Below, in pieces: positions 50,666-59,105 of a stretch of DNA of 64,000 nt; within the stretch, counting starts at the first letter, position 1; the number at the start of each line of letters is the position of its first letter. Made by a program: the position numbers and the translations under genes. Origin of the DNA: Streptantibioticus ferralitis (GTDB lineage: Bacteria > Actinomycetota > Actinomycetes > Streptomycetales > Streptomycetaceae); assembly GCF_029223525.1 (NCBI RefSeq), contig NZ_JARHTQ010000019.1, positions 62,001 through 126,000 of the forward strand, read 5' to 3'. The notes under the pieces were generated by a model. It saw only the letters and a list, made by a program, of their open reading frames with translations. It was not told the DNA's origin and did not search any database.

Positions 50666-51700
50666 TCAGCGCTCGACCACCCGGTCCGCTCGGGTGGTCG
50701 TGTTCCGCAGGTGGGCGACCAACTCGTCGCCCACCGCGGGCGGGGCCACATCGCTGGGCAGGAAGAGCAGTGACACCTGCATGTGCGGGGGCTCGGCGAA
50801 CCACCGCTGCTTGCCCGCCCAGATGAACGGTGACAGGTTCCGGTTGACGGTGGCCAGTCCGGCCCGCGCGACGCCCTTCGCCCGTGGCATCACCCCGTGT
50901 ACCGCCTTCGGCGCCTCAAGGCCCACACCGTGCGAGGTACCACCGGCCACCACCACCAGGTGTCCGTCTCCGGCGGCCTTCTGCTGCCGGTAGCCGTAGC
51001 GCTCGCCCCTGGACACGCGGGTGACGTCCAGCACCGCGCCGCGGTACTCCAGCGCCGCCGGGTCGCCCAGCCACAGATTGGTGCCGATCCGGGCGCGGAA
51101 CCGCGTCTGCGGGAACTGCTGCTGGAGCTGGGCGAGTTGGGTCGCACTCAGATGGCTGACGAACATCGTGCGCAGCGGGAGCCGGGCGGCGCGCAGCCGC
51201 TCCATCCAGCCGAACACCTCCTCCACCGGCTCGACGGCGCGCTCGACACCGTCCAGCGGCAGGTGGATGGAGAAGCCCTCGAGCCGTACATCGTCTATTG
51301 CGCCGTGCAGCTTGGCCAGGTCGTCCGGCGAGACGCCGTGCCTTCGCATGGTGCTCATGACCTCGATCACGACACGCGCGCCGACCAGGGCGCGCACGCC
51401 CTCGACGGAGGAGACACCGCGCACCACCCGGTCCGGCAGCGGCACCGGCTCCTCGCCCATCCGGTACGGGGTCAGGACCAGCAGGTCGCCGCCGAACCAG
51501 TCCTTCATCTGGGCCGCTTCATAGGTCGTCCCGACGGCGAGGAGATCGGCGCCCATCCGGGTCGTCTCGTCCGCCAGCCGCTCATGGCCGAAGCCGTAGC
51601 CGTTCCCCTTGCAGACCGGCACTATGCCGGGGAACTGGTCCACCACGGTCTTCTGGTGAGCACGCCAGCGCGCGGTGTCGACGTACAGGGTGAGCGCCAT
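50666..51700 (-). CDS. Alanine racemase-like PLP protein
   Basis: A 344-aa protein resembling the alanine racemase TIM-barrel fold. The PLP lysine is in VCKGNGYGFG near residue 30. The C-terminal half is shorter and more divergent than canonical Alr but ends in a beta domain (VSLLFLPSDVAPPAVGDELVAHLRN). It is 42 bp downstream of femX on the same strand, so a cell-wall role is likely. Streptomyces also have a separate canonical alr, so this may be a paralogue with a different amino acid; activity is unproven. Confidence 0.7.
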   Translation of the reverse strand: MALTLYVDTARWRAHQKTVVDQFPGIVPVCKGNGYGFGHERLADETTRMGADLLAVGTTYEAAQMKDWFGGDLLVLTPYRMGEEPVPLPDRVVRGVSSVEGVRALVGARVVIEVMSTMRRHGVSPDDLAKLHGAIDDVRLEGFSIHLPLDGVERAVEPVEEVFGWMERLRAARLPLRTMFVSHLSATQLAQLQQQFPQTRFRARIGTNLWLGDPAALEYRGAVLDVTRVSRGERYGYRQQKAAGDGHLVVVAGGTSHGVGLEAPKAVHGVMPRAKGVARAGLATVNRNLSPFIWAGKQRWFAEPPHMQVSLLFLPSDVAPPAVGDELVAHLRNTTTRADRVVER

Positions 51701-51742
51701 GGCCGGGTCGGGACCTTTCCTTGAGTGGGGGGCGGGGCAGGG

Positions 51743-52861
51743 TCAGCGGCGCGACATGTAGATGTCGAGCGCCTTGTGGAGCAGCTTGTTCAGCGGGAAG
51801 TCCCATTCGCCCAGGTACTCGGCGGCCTGGCCGCCCGTTCCCACCTTGAACTGGATCAGACCGAAGAGGTGGTCGTTCTCGTCCAGGGAGTCGCTGATGC
51901 CCCGCAGGTCGTAGACGCTCGCGCCCAGCGCGTAGGCGTCCCGCAGCATCCGCCACTGCATGGCGTTGGACGGCCGGACCTCACGCTTGTGGTTGGCGGA
52001 GGCGCCGTACGAGTACCAGACGTGGCCGCCGACGATGAGCATGGTGGCGGCCGCGACCGCCTCGCCCTCGTGCATCGCGAAGTACAGCCGCATCCGGTTG
52101 GGGTCCTCGCTGTTGAGGGCCGTCCACATCCGCTGGAAGTACGACAGCGGGCGCGGCCGGAAGTGGTCGCGTTCGGCCGTCACCTCGTACAGCTGCTGCC
52201 AGATGGGCAGTTGGTCGTAGCCGCCCTGGACGACCTCGACACCGGCCTTCTCGGCCTTTTTGATGTTGCGGCGCCACAGCTGGTTGAAGCCCTTGTGGAC
52301 ATCCTCCAGGCTGCGGTTCTCCAGCGGCACCTGGAACACGTAGCGCGGCTGTACGTCGCCGAATCCGGCGCCGCCATCCTCGCCCTGCTGCCAGCCCATG
52401 CGGCGCAGCCGGTCGGCGACCTCGAAGGCGCGCGGCTCGATGAAGGAGGCCTCGACGTCGCGCAGCCGCTTGACGTCCGCATCGGCGATGCCGGTCTTGA
52501 TCGCGCTGGCGTCCCAGCGGCGGATGATCACCGGCGGGCCCATCTTCACCGAGAACGCGCCCTGCTGCTTGAGGTGGGCGAGCATCGGCTGCAGCCACTC
52601 CTCAAGGTTCGGCGCGTACCAGTTGATGACCGGGCCCTCGGGAAGGTAGGCCAAGTAACGCTTGATCTTCGGCAGTTGCCGGTAGAGCACCAGGCCGGTG
52701 CCGACCAGCTCGCCGTTCTTGTCGAACCAGCCCAGGCTCTCGGAGCGCCATTCGGCCTTCACGTCGGCCCAGGCGGGAACCTGCATGTGGCTCGCCGCGG
52801 GCAGGCTCTGGATGTATGCCAGATGCTGCTCACGGCTGATGGTCCTCAGGGTCAGGCTCAT
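51743..52861 (-). CDS. femX: FemX-type peptidyltransferase
   Basis: FemABX family protein of 372 aa, transferring an amino acid from aminoacyl-tRNA to lipid II. The N-terminal acyltransferase fold has MQVPAWADVKAEWRSESLGW, and the second contains NEDPNRMRLYFAMHEGEAVAAATMLIVGGHVWYSYGASANHK (key parts RMRLYFAM and WYSYGAS). The order with the racemase-like gene and the rpsF operon matches Streptomyces femX (adds the first glycine of the interpeptide bridge). In S. coelicolor femX is known to be essential. Confidence 0.93.
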   Translation of the reverse strand: MSLTLRTISREQHLAYIQSLPAASHMQVPAWADVKAEWRSESLGWFDKNGELVGTGLVLYRQLPKIKRYLAYLPEGPVINWYAPNLEEWLQPMLAHLKQQGAFSVKMGPPVIIRRWDASAIKTGIADADVKRLRDVEASFIEPRAFEVADRLRRMGWQQGEDGGAGFGDVQPRYVFQVPLENRSLEDVHKGFNQLWRRNIKKAEKAGVEVVQGGYDQLPIWQQLYEVTAERDHFRPRPLSYFQRMWTALNSEDPNRMRLYFAMHEGEAVAAATMLIVGGHVWYSYGASANHKREVRPSNAMQWRMLRDAYALGASVYDLRGISDSLDENDHLFGLIQFKVGTGGQAAEYLGEWDFPLNKLLHKALDIYMSRR

Positions 52862-52958
52862 TCGGGGCGCTCCCCATCGCTGCAGGTTCTACCGGACTTC
52901 CCGGCGAAGCCTACTGCGCGAGGGGAAGAGCCCGTTCTGTGACCGGTCGCAACCGCCG

Positions 52959-53267
52959 CTAGATCCCGCCCCAGAGCCCGCCGTGGGCCACGCCCAGGAA
53001 GAAGCCCACCGCTGACGCGCCAAGGCTGAGCACGAGGACGAAGCGCTCGCCCGTCGTCGCCGAGATGAACTGCCCGTAGGCTCCCATGAAGATTCCGGCC
53101 AGGCCGGTCCACGAGGTGAGCAGATGCAGGTTGCTGAAGATCGAGGTGATGATCGCGACCGCACCGAGTACGGCCGAGATGGCGACGAAGGAGTTCTCTT
53201 TGGGATGGGCCTTGCCGTCCGTGTTCAGGATGGCGAGGACACCGTGCGGCCGGAAGGTCTGTGCCAT
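52959..53267 (-). CDS. Small membrane protein, unknown function
   Basis: A 102-aa protein with three transmembrane segments (ISAVLGAVAIITSIFSN, SWTGLAGIFMGAYGQFIS, VLVLSLGASAVGFFLGVAHG). ATG 53267 has a strong GGAGGTG upstream. It is just upstream of the divergent rpsF operon and is conserved in Streptomyces at this position. No functional motif was recognised. Confidence 0.75.
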   Translation of the reverse strand: MAQTFRPHGVLAILNTDGKAHPKENSFVAISAVLGAVAIITSIFSNLHLLTSWTGLAGIFMGAYGQFISATTGERFVLVLSLGASAVGFFLGVAHGGLWGGI

Positions 53268-53521
53268 GGGGCACCTCCGTGAGCGGAAGGTGGCGCCTCG
53301 TGGCGCCATGCAAACCGTCGTGTACAGATTGTCCAGGTTCCCTGGACGATTTCAAGCGGAAGGCGGTGTGCGGGTAGTGTGTACCGTCTGCACCGGTCTC
53401 TGTGTAGCTCCCACCGGCACTCCCAGCCGGATCGGGTGCGCGCGTTACCGTTGCGACGCAACGCAACCCTCCTGCCACGGAAACGCCGTGGCCGCTGAGT
53501 CCAAAGGAGGTGGGTTCCACC

Positions 53522-53812
53522 ATGCGTCACTACGAGGTGATGGTCATCCTCGACCCCGATCTCGAGGAGCGCTCTGTCGCCCCCCTGATCGAGAACTTCC
53601 TTGCCGTGATCCGCAACGGCGGCGGCAAGGTTGAGAAGGTCGACACCTGGGGCCGTCGTCGTCTCGCCTACGAGATCAAGAAGAAGCCCGAGGGTATCTA
53701 CTCCGTCCTCGACATCAACGCTGAGCCCGCGGTCGTCAAGGAGCTCGACCGTCAGCTCAACCTGAACGAGTCGGTCCTTCGGACCAAGGTCCTCCGTCCG
53801 GAAATGCACTGA
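53522..53812 (+). CDS. rpsF: Ribosomal protein bS6
   Basis: A 96-aa S6 protein, [20 protein letters not shown] and [16 protein letters not shown] being typical. The ATG at 53522 has AAAGGAGGTG upstream; four extra upstream codons in frame were rejected. First gene of rpsF-ssb-rpsR-rplI. Confidence 0.96.
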   Translation: MRHYEVMVILDPDLEERSVAPLIENFLAVIRNGGGKVEKVDTWGRRRLAYEIKKKPEGIYSVLDINAEPAVVKELDRQLNLNESVLRTKVLRPEMH

Positions 53813-53887
53813 GCGCTTAAGCGCCAGAGCTGAGTACGGCGACCGAGCAGCCAGCAGCACAGCACACCCGCCGAGAGGTCACCCACC

Positions 53888-54460
53888 ATGGCAGGCGAGA
53901 CCGTCATCACGGTTGTCGGCAATCTTGTCGACGACCCCGAGCTGCGCTTCACCCCCTCCGGTGCGGCGGTCGCGAAGTTCCGTGTCGCGTCCACTCCCCG
54001 CACCTTCGACCGGCAGACCAACGAGTGGAAGGACGGCGAGAGCCTCTTCCTCACGTGCTCGGTCTGGCGACAGGCGGCGGAGAACGTGGCCGAGTCGCTG
54101 CAGCGCGGCATGCGCGTCATCGTGCAGGGCCGCCTGAAGCAGCGGTCCTACGAGGACCGCGAGGGCGTCAAGCGGACGGTCTACGAGCTGGAAGTCGACG
54201 AGGTCGGCGCCTCCCTGCGCAACGCGACCGCCAAGGTCACCAAGACCGCCGGTCGTGGCGGCCAGGGCGGATACGGCGGCGGTCAGGGTGGCGGCAACTG
54301 GGGCGGCCCGCAGGGCGGTCCCAGTGGCGGCGCACCGGCCGACGACCCGTGGGCGACCAGTGCCCCGGCAGCCGGCCAGGGCCAGGGCCAGGGCCAAGGC
54401 GGCGGTGGCAACTGGGGCGGAAGCTCCGGTGGCGGCTACTCGGACGAGCCGCCCTTCTAA
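53888..54460 (+). CDS. ssb: Single-stranded DNA-binding protein
   Basis: A 190-aa SSB. The OB-fold region is residues 1-110 ([26 protein letters not shown]). A long Gly/Gln-rich linker follows. The C-terminal acidic tip SDEPPF is the protein-interaction site for replication and repair enzymes. It sits between rpsF and rpsR in the conserved operon. Confidence 0.97.
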   Translation: MAGETVITVVGNLVDDPELRFTPSGAAVAKFRVASTPRTFDRQTNEWKDGESLFLTCSVWRQAAENVAESLQRGMRVIVQGRLKQRSYEDREGVKRTVYELEVDEVGASLRNATAKVTKTAGRGGQGGYGGGQGGGNWGGPQGGPSGGAPADDPWATSAPAAGQGQGQGQGGGGNWGGSSGGGYSDEPPF

Positions 54461-54504
54461 GGGCGACGAGCAACAAAACTTCTTGATCACAGTGGAGAGA
54501 AACA

Positions 54505-54741
54505 ATGGCTAAGCCGCCCCCGCGCAAGCCGAAGAAGAAGGTCTGCGCGTTCTGCAAGGACAAGGTCACTTACGTCGACTACAAGGACACGAACCTGCTG
54601 CGGAAGTTCATCTCCGACCGCGGCAAGATCCGTGCCCGCCGGGTCACCGGCAACTGCACCCAGCACCAGCGTGACGTCGCCACGGCCGTGAAGAACAGCC
54701 GTGAGATGGCGCTGCTGCCCTACACCTCGACTGCTCGCTGA
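54505..54741 (+). CDS. rpsR: Ribosomal protein bS18
   Basis: A 78-aa protein with the S18 core [19 protein letters not shown] and [11 protein letters not shown]. It has VCAFCKDK and GNC cysteines, so this is the zinc-binding (C+) form. The paralogue without cysteines, if any, lies elsewhere. Confidence 0.96.
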   Translation: MAKPPPRKPKKKVCAFCKDKVTYVDYKDTNLLRKFISDRGKIRARRVTGNCTQHQRDVATAVKNSREMALLPYTSTAR

Positions 54742-54758
54742 GAGAGGGTGACCGAAGC

Positions 54759-55205
54759 ATGAAGATCATCCTCACCAACGAGGTCAGCGGCCTCGGCGCC
54801 GCTGGCGATGTCGTCGAGGTCAAGGACGGCTACGCCCGCAACTACCTGATCCCGCGCGGTTTCGCGATGCGCTGGACCAAGGGTGGCGAGAAGGACGTCG
54901 AGCAGATCCGCCGTGCGCGCCGGATCCGCGAGATCGCCTCTCTCGAAGACGCCAACGCCGTCAAGGCGCAGCTGCAGAGCGTCAAGATCAAGCTGGCGAC
55001 CCGCGCCGGTGACACTGGCCGTCTCTTCGGCTCCGTCACCCCGGCCGACATCGCCGGTGCGATCAAGGACGCCGGTGGTCCGGCCGTCGACAAGCGCCGT
55101 GTCGCGCTGGTCGCGCCGATCAAGACCGTCGGTTCGCACCAGGTGACCGTCAGCCTCCACCCGGAGGTCTCGGTCAAGCTCGACCTCGAGGTCGTCGCTG
55201 CCTGA
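54759..55205 (+). CDS. rplI: Ribosomal protein bL9
   Basis: A 148-aa L9 with the N-terminal domain [34 protein letters not shown] (key part [17 protein letters not shown]), a central helix and the C-terminal domain ending [10 protein letters not shown]. Last gene of the rpsF operon. Confidence 0.97.
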   Translation: MKIILTNEVSGLGAAGDVVEVKDGYARNYLIPRGFAMRWTKGGEKDVEQIRRARRIREIASLEDANAVKAQLQSVKIKLATRAGDTGRLFGSVTPADIAGAIKDAGGPAVDKRRVALVAPIKTVGSHQVTVSLHPEVSVKLDLEVVAA

Positions 55206-55229
55206 CGCGCTCCGCGCAGAGTCGCTTGA

Positions 55230-55262
55230 AAGGGCCGGCATCCCATCGGGATGCCGGCCCTT
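55230..55262 (+). terminator. rpsF operon terminator
   Basis: Perfect 15-bp inverted repeat (arms 55230-55244 and 55248-55262) with a 3-nt loop, 24 bp after the rplI stop. Confidence 0.85.
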
Positions 55263-55271
55263 CGCCGTGAT

Positions 55272-55285
55272 GTTTCACGTGAAAC
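55272..55285. promoter_or_regulatory. parS: parS site 9
   Basis: Perfect GTTTCACGTGAAAC, 10 bp after the rpsF operon terminator. Confidence 0.95.
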
Positions 55286-55300
55286 CGTGACCGCGGCGCT

Positions 55301-55314
55301 GTTTCACGTGAAAC
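55301..55314. promoter_or_regulatory. parS: parS site 10, in an extended palindrome
   Basis: Perfect GTTTCACGTGAAAC, embedded in a 30-bp perfect palindrome (55293-55322) with flanks GCGGCGCT and AGCGCCGC. Confidence 0.95.
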
Positions 55315-55325
55315 AGCGCCGCCCG

Positions 55326-56723
55326 TCAGGCACGCACCGCGCCGGTCACCACCCAGCGGCCGGAGCGGGCCCGCAGCCACAGAAACACCAGGCGGGTCAG
55401 CAGGAACAGCGCCATAGCCCACCACAAGGCAGTGAGACCGCCCCCGAGCGCCGGCACCGCCAGCGCGACGGGGACGAAGACGGCGAGCGTCCCGAGCATG
55501 GCCCAGGCCAGATACGGACCGTCGCCCGCGCCCATCAGGACACCGTCGAGTACGAAGACGATGCCCGACACCGGCTGGGTCACAGCGACCACCAGCAGCG
55601 CGGGCAGCAGTTGCCCATGGACCACCGGGTCGCTGGTGAACAGCGGGATGAACAGCGGCCGTGAGACGGCCACCAGCACTCCGAGCAGGATGCCGGAGGC
55701 GATCCCCCACTGCACCATGCGACGGCACGCGGCCTGGGCACCCGAGGCGTCCTCGGCACCCAGATAACGCCCGATGATGGCCTGGCCCGCGATGGCGATC
55801 GCGTCGAGCGCGAAGGCCAGCAGGCTCCACAAGGTGAGCAGGATCTGGTGCGCGGCGACCTCGGCATCACCGAGCCGGGCGGCGACCGCGGTGGCGATCA
55901 TGAGGATGGCCCGCAGGCTCAGTGTGCGGACCAGTAGCGGCACTCCGGCGGTGGCGCAGGCGCGGATCCCCGCGGCGTCCGGACGCAGTGGCGCGCCATG
56001 CCGCTTCGCGCCCCGGATGACGACGGTGAGGTAGGCGGCGGCCATACCGCACTGGGCGATGACGGTGCCCCATGCGGATCCGGCGATGCCGAGCCCGGCC
56101 CCGTAGACCAGTCCGGCGTTCAGTCCGGCATTGGCGGCGAAGCCCGCGATCGCGACGACGAGCGGGGTACGGGTGTCGTGCAGCCCGCGCAGTACACCGG
56201 TGGCGGCGAGCACCACGAGCATCGCGGGAATGCCCAGCGAACTGATCCGCAGGTAGGTCACGGCGTACGAGGTCGCGTTGCCTGAGGCGCCGAAGAGTTC
56301 CGTGAGCAGCGGGGCGGTGGGGATGACGACCGCGACCACGGCTGCGCCGAGCAGCAGCGCCAGCCAGATGCCGTCGACGCCCTGGCGGATCGCGGACCGC
56401 GGATCGGCGGCACCGATCCGACGGGCGACGGCGGCCGTGGTGGCATACGCCAGGAACACGAAGACGTTGACCGCGGTGTTCAGCAGGGCGGCCGCGACGC
56501 CGAGACCGGCCAGTTGCGGGGTGCCGAGGTGGCCGACGATCGCACTGTCCGCCATGACGAAGAGGGGTTCGGCGACCAGCGCGCCGAAGGCGGGCAGGGC
56601 GAGGGCGACGATCTCTCGGTCATGATGTCGCCGGACCTCCCGGGGGAGCCGGGCCGGGCGCTTCGCGGGAGCGCCGGTGCGCTCCCGCGAAGCGGTCGTG
56701 GGTCTCTCGGAGGCCGATTTCAC
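55326..56723 (-). CDS. MATE family efflux transporter
   Basis: A MATE/DinF-type membrane protein of 465 aa with 12 transmembrane helices. The core starts HHDREIVALALPAFGALVAEPLFVMADSAIVGHLG (key parts IVALALPAFG and MADSAIVGHLGT). GTG 56723 is preferred because the upstream ~36 residues are unconserved, and the upstream ATG candidates would place the start inside a DnaA-box-like promoter area. Likely drug or metabolite/Na+ antiporter. The gene is divergent from dnaB. Confidence 0.82.
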   Translation of the reverse strand: MKSASERPTTASRERTGAPAKRPARLPREVRRHHDREIVALALPAFGALVAEPLFVMADSAIVGHLGTPQLAGLGVAAALLNTAVNVFVFLAYATTAAVARRIGAADPRSAIRQGVDGIWLALLLGAAVVAVVIPTAPLLTELFGASGNATSYAVTYLRISSLGIPAMLVVLAATGVLRGLHDTRTPLVVAIAGFAANAGLNAGLVYGAGLGIAGSAWGTVIAQCGMAAAYLTVVIRGAKRHGAPLRPDAAGIRACATAGVPLLVRTLSLRAILMIATAVAARLGDAEVAAHQILLTLWSLLAFALDAIAIAGQAIIGRYLGAEDASGAQAACRRMVQWGIASGILLGVLVAVSRPLFIPLFTSDPVVHGQLLPALLVVAVTQPVSGIVFVLDGVLMGAGDGPYLAWAMLGTLAVFVPVALAVPALGGGLTALWWAMALFLLTRLVFLWLRARSGRWVVTGAVRA

Positions 56724-57169
56724 AGGCTTAGGATAATCTTCCACAGGTAATAGATGCAATGCGCTTGTGGTCATTACTGTTGGTGGCGCTGAGTGATCGG
56801 GTCCGCGCCGTTTGTCGTGATCTTGCGCCAACCGGGAAAGTTTTTCTCCTGCACAGCCAGTGGATGATGAACGTGCAGGTCAGATGGTGTGTGATCGAGG
56901 CGCCGGAGTCTTGTCCACAGCGCTTTCCCCCGCCCTGTACACAGGTTTGGCGGGCTTCTCCACAGCCTTGCGTCGTTCATCCACATGGCCTGTGGATAAC
57001 CATCTTGGCTGACGGGGGCCGGGGCCCTACCGTAGTCCGGCGCCCGCCTTCCGTCCGGTCCTCGCACTCGACGCGCCGCAAGCGGAGTCGCGTGTCTTTT
57101 TGTCAGAGCCGTGCCGTAAGAAAGAGGGGCACGGACCGGGGTCCGAAGGACCGGGAGGAGGTGACGGGG
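56724..57169. promoter_or_regulatory. Divergent MATE / dnaB promoter region
   Basis: A 446-bp gap. It holds the DnaA-box cluster at 56911-56999; no gene recognised. The frame continuing upstream of dnaB is open but has no conserved sequence. Confidence 0.5.
56911..56999. promoter_or_regulatory. Cluster of five DnaA boxes upstream of dnaB
   Basis: TTGTCCACA at 56911-56919 and TTATCCACA (minus strand, 56991-56999) are perfect. CTGTACACA (56935-56943), TTCTCCACA (56956-56964) and TCATCCACA (56977-56985) differ by a base or so. Five boxes lie in 89 bp, 170-260 bp upstream of the dnaB start. Confidence 0.7.
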
Positions 57170-58675
57170 GTGAGCCAGCCTGAGCCCGCGGACGACCACT
57201 GGGGGGACGCACCGCCGATCGATCCGCCGTTCCCCGACGGTCCCGGCGACCGGCTCCCGGCGGCTCGCTACCGCCGCACTGACCGTGACGGCGGCCGCGA
57301 CGGGACGAGGGACAACGGGCGGGACGGCGGCGGTTGGGCAGAAGGCGGCTTCGAGCGGGTCCCCCCGCAGGACCTCGACGCCGAGCAGTCGGTGCTCGGC
57401 GGCATGCTGCTCTCCAAGGACGCCATCGCCGATGTCGTCGAGGTGCTCAAGGGTGCGGACTTCTACCGCCCGGCCCACGAGACGATCTACACCGCGATCC
57501 TCGACCTCTATGCCAGGGGCGAACCGGCCGACCCCATCACCCTCGCCGCCGAGCTGACCAAACGCGGCGAGATCACCCGGGTCGGCGGCGCCGCGTACCT
57601 GCACACGCTGGTCAACGCGGTCCCCACCGCCGCCAACGCCGAGTACTACGCGGAAATCGTCCATGAACGCGCGGTCCTGCGCCGACTGGTCGAGGCGGGC
57701 ACCCGCATTACCCAGATGGGGTACGCGGCCGACGGAGACGTCGACGAGATCGTCAACCGGGCCCAGGCCGAGATCTACGCGGTCACCGAGCAGCGCACCT
57801 CGGAGGACTACCTCCCACTGAGCGAGATCATGGAGGGCGCCCTCGACGAGATCGAGGCGATCGGCTCCCGCAGCGGTCAGATGACCGGCGTCCCCACCGG
57901 CTTCACCGACCTCGACGCGCTCACCAACGGCCTCCACCCGGGCCAGATGATCGTCGTCGCCGCGCGCCCCGCGATGGGTAAGAGCACCCTGGCGCTGGAC
58001 TTCGCCCGCTCCTGCTCCATCCAGTACGGCCTGCCCAGCGTCTTCTTCTCCCTCGAAATGGGCCGCAACGAGATCGCGATGCGTCTGCTGTCCGCCGAGG
58101 CGCGGGTAGCGCTGCACCACATGCGCTCCGGCAACATGACCGACGACGACTGGACCAGGCTGGCCCGCCGCATGCCGGAGGTCTCGGCCGGACCGCTGTA
58201 CATCGACGACTCGCCCAACCTGTCGATGATGGAGATCCGCGCCAAGTGCCGCCGTCTCAAACAGCGCAACGACCTGCGGCTGGTCGTCATCGACTACCTT
58301 CAGCTGATGCAGTCCGGCGGCTCACGCCGACCCGAGAGCCGCCAGCAGGAGGTCTCGGAGATGTCCCGTAACCTCAAGCTGCTGGCCAAGGAGCTGGAAG
58401 TCCCGGTCATCGCCCTCTCGCAGCTCAACCGTGGCCCGGAGCAGCGCACCGACAAGAAGCCGATGGTCTCGGACCTTCGTGAATCGGGTTCGATCGAGCA
58501 GGACGCGGACATGGTCATCCTGCTGCACCGCGAGGACGCCTACGAGAAGGAGTCCCCGCGCGCGGGCGAAGCCGACCTCATCGTCGCCAAGCACCGAAAC
58601 GGCCCCACGGCCACCATCACCGTGGCGTTCCAGGGCCACTACTCGCGCTTCGTGGACATGGCGGGGAACGTCTGA
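57170..58675 (+). CDS. dnaB: Replicative DNA helicase DnaB
   Basis: A 501-aa hexameric helicase. A ~55-residue Asp/Arg/Gly-rich extension precedes the N-terminal collar domain (PPQDLDAEQSVLGGMLLS). The RecA-like C-terminal domain has Walker A PAMGKSTLALD, Walker B VVIDYLQLMQ, and the C-terminal RFVDMAGNV. The GTG at 57170 has GGAGG about 8 nt upstream; a GTG three codons earlier is the alternative. The last codons are followed within 5 bp by the TGT end of a mobile element. No intein is present. Confidence 0.96.
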   Translation: MSQPEPADDHWGDAPPIDPPFPDGPGDRLPAARYRRTDRDGGRDGTRDNGRDGGGWAEGGFERVPPQDLDAEQSVLGGMLLSKDAIADVVEVLKGADFYRPAHETIYTAILDLYARGEPADPITLAAELTKRGEITRVGGAAYLHTLVNAVPTAANAEYYAEIVHERAVLRRLVEAGTRITQMGYAADGDVDEIVNRAQAEIYAVTEQRTSEDYLPLSEIMEGALDEIEAIGSRSGQMTGVPTGFTDLDALTNGLHPGQMIVVAARPAMGKSTLALDFARSCSIQYGLPSVFFSLEMGRNEIAMRLLSAEARVALHHMRSGNMTDDDWTRLARRMPEVSAGPLYIDDSPNLSMMEIRAKCRRLKQRNDLRLVVIDYLQLMQSGGSRRPESRQQEVSEMSRNLKLLAKELEVPVIALSQLNRGPEQRTDKKPMVSDLRESGSIEQDADMVILLHREDAYEKESPRAGEADLIVAKHRNGPTATITVAFQGHYSRFVDMAGNV

Positions 58676-58680
58676 CGCGG

Positions 58681-58912
58681 TGTAGGTTCTCAAGATCCGC
58701 GCCATATTCTCAGCGGCGACGCCATATCGACCACACATGTGGCGTCAGCGCTGAGAACGCGCTGGTCGCCGCCTCGGACGTTCCCGCCCCGCCGGAGCGA
58801 ACCGCGCGGATATGGGCCGGAGTTGAGAATCGCGTGGGCCGCATGGCGAGATGTTCCGTGAGAACACCCAGGTCACGGCGCCGGTATATGGCGCGGGCGC
58901 TGAGAACCTACA
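58681..58912. mobile_element. Cargo-less Tn7-like mini-element or relic
   Basis: A 232-bp gene-free segment with perfect 12-bp terminal inverted repeats TGTAGGTTCTCA / TGAGAACCTACA. Inside are repeats of TTCTCA-N8-GCCATAT: two tandem copies at the dnaB-side end (58687-58707 and 58707-58727) and four spaced inverted copies at the other (58737-58757, 58810-58829, 58842-58864, 58886-58906; spacings 7-11). This resembles the compact and dispersed TnsB-site arrays of Tn7's two ends, joined without cargo. GCGG flanks both sides. It is 6 bp after the dnaB stop. Confidence 0.7.
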
Positions 58913-58916
58913 GCGG

Positions 58917-58998
58917 TGTAGGGTCTCAAGAACGGGGCCATATTCTCAGGGCTGACTGCATATCAGGGCCATATATGGCCTTGTGCTGAGACCTGCAG
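58917..58998. repeat. TnsB-site array at the element terminus
   Basis: After the two tandem repeats comes a 14-bp palindrome GGCCATATATGGCC (58967-58980) and then TGAGACCTGCA (58987-58997), an imperfect inverse of the terminus. The array overlaps the presumed tns promoter, so the transposase may repress its own operon here, as in Tn7. Confidence 0.6.
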
Positions 58999-59105
58999 TT
59001 CAGCGTACTCACTCATTCGGGTGGTACGAGTCGCTTCTGCCCACTCTCCTCACGCCAGGGTGGGCATCGTGGGCGTACAGGGCCTCACTCGGCTGGGGGT
59101 ACGCC

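Noticed and set aside
53449-53463. Small hairpin upstream of rpsF as an S6:S18 autoregulatory RNA
   Set aside because: A GTTGC/GCAAC hairpin is present, but I could not identify the conserved binding bulge, so no RNA element was called.
58681-58912. Plain intergenic sequence after dnaB
   Set aside because: Perfect terminal inverted repeats and repeated TTCTCA-N8-GCCATAT units are unlikely by chance; recorded as an element instead.
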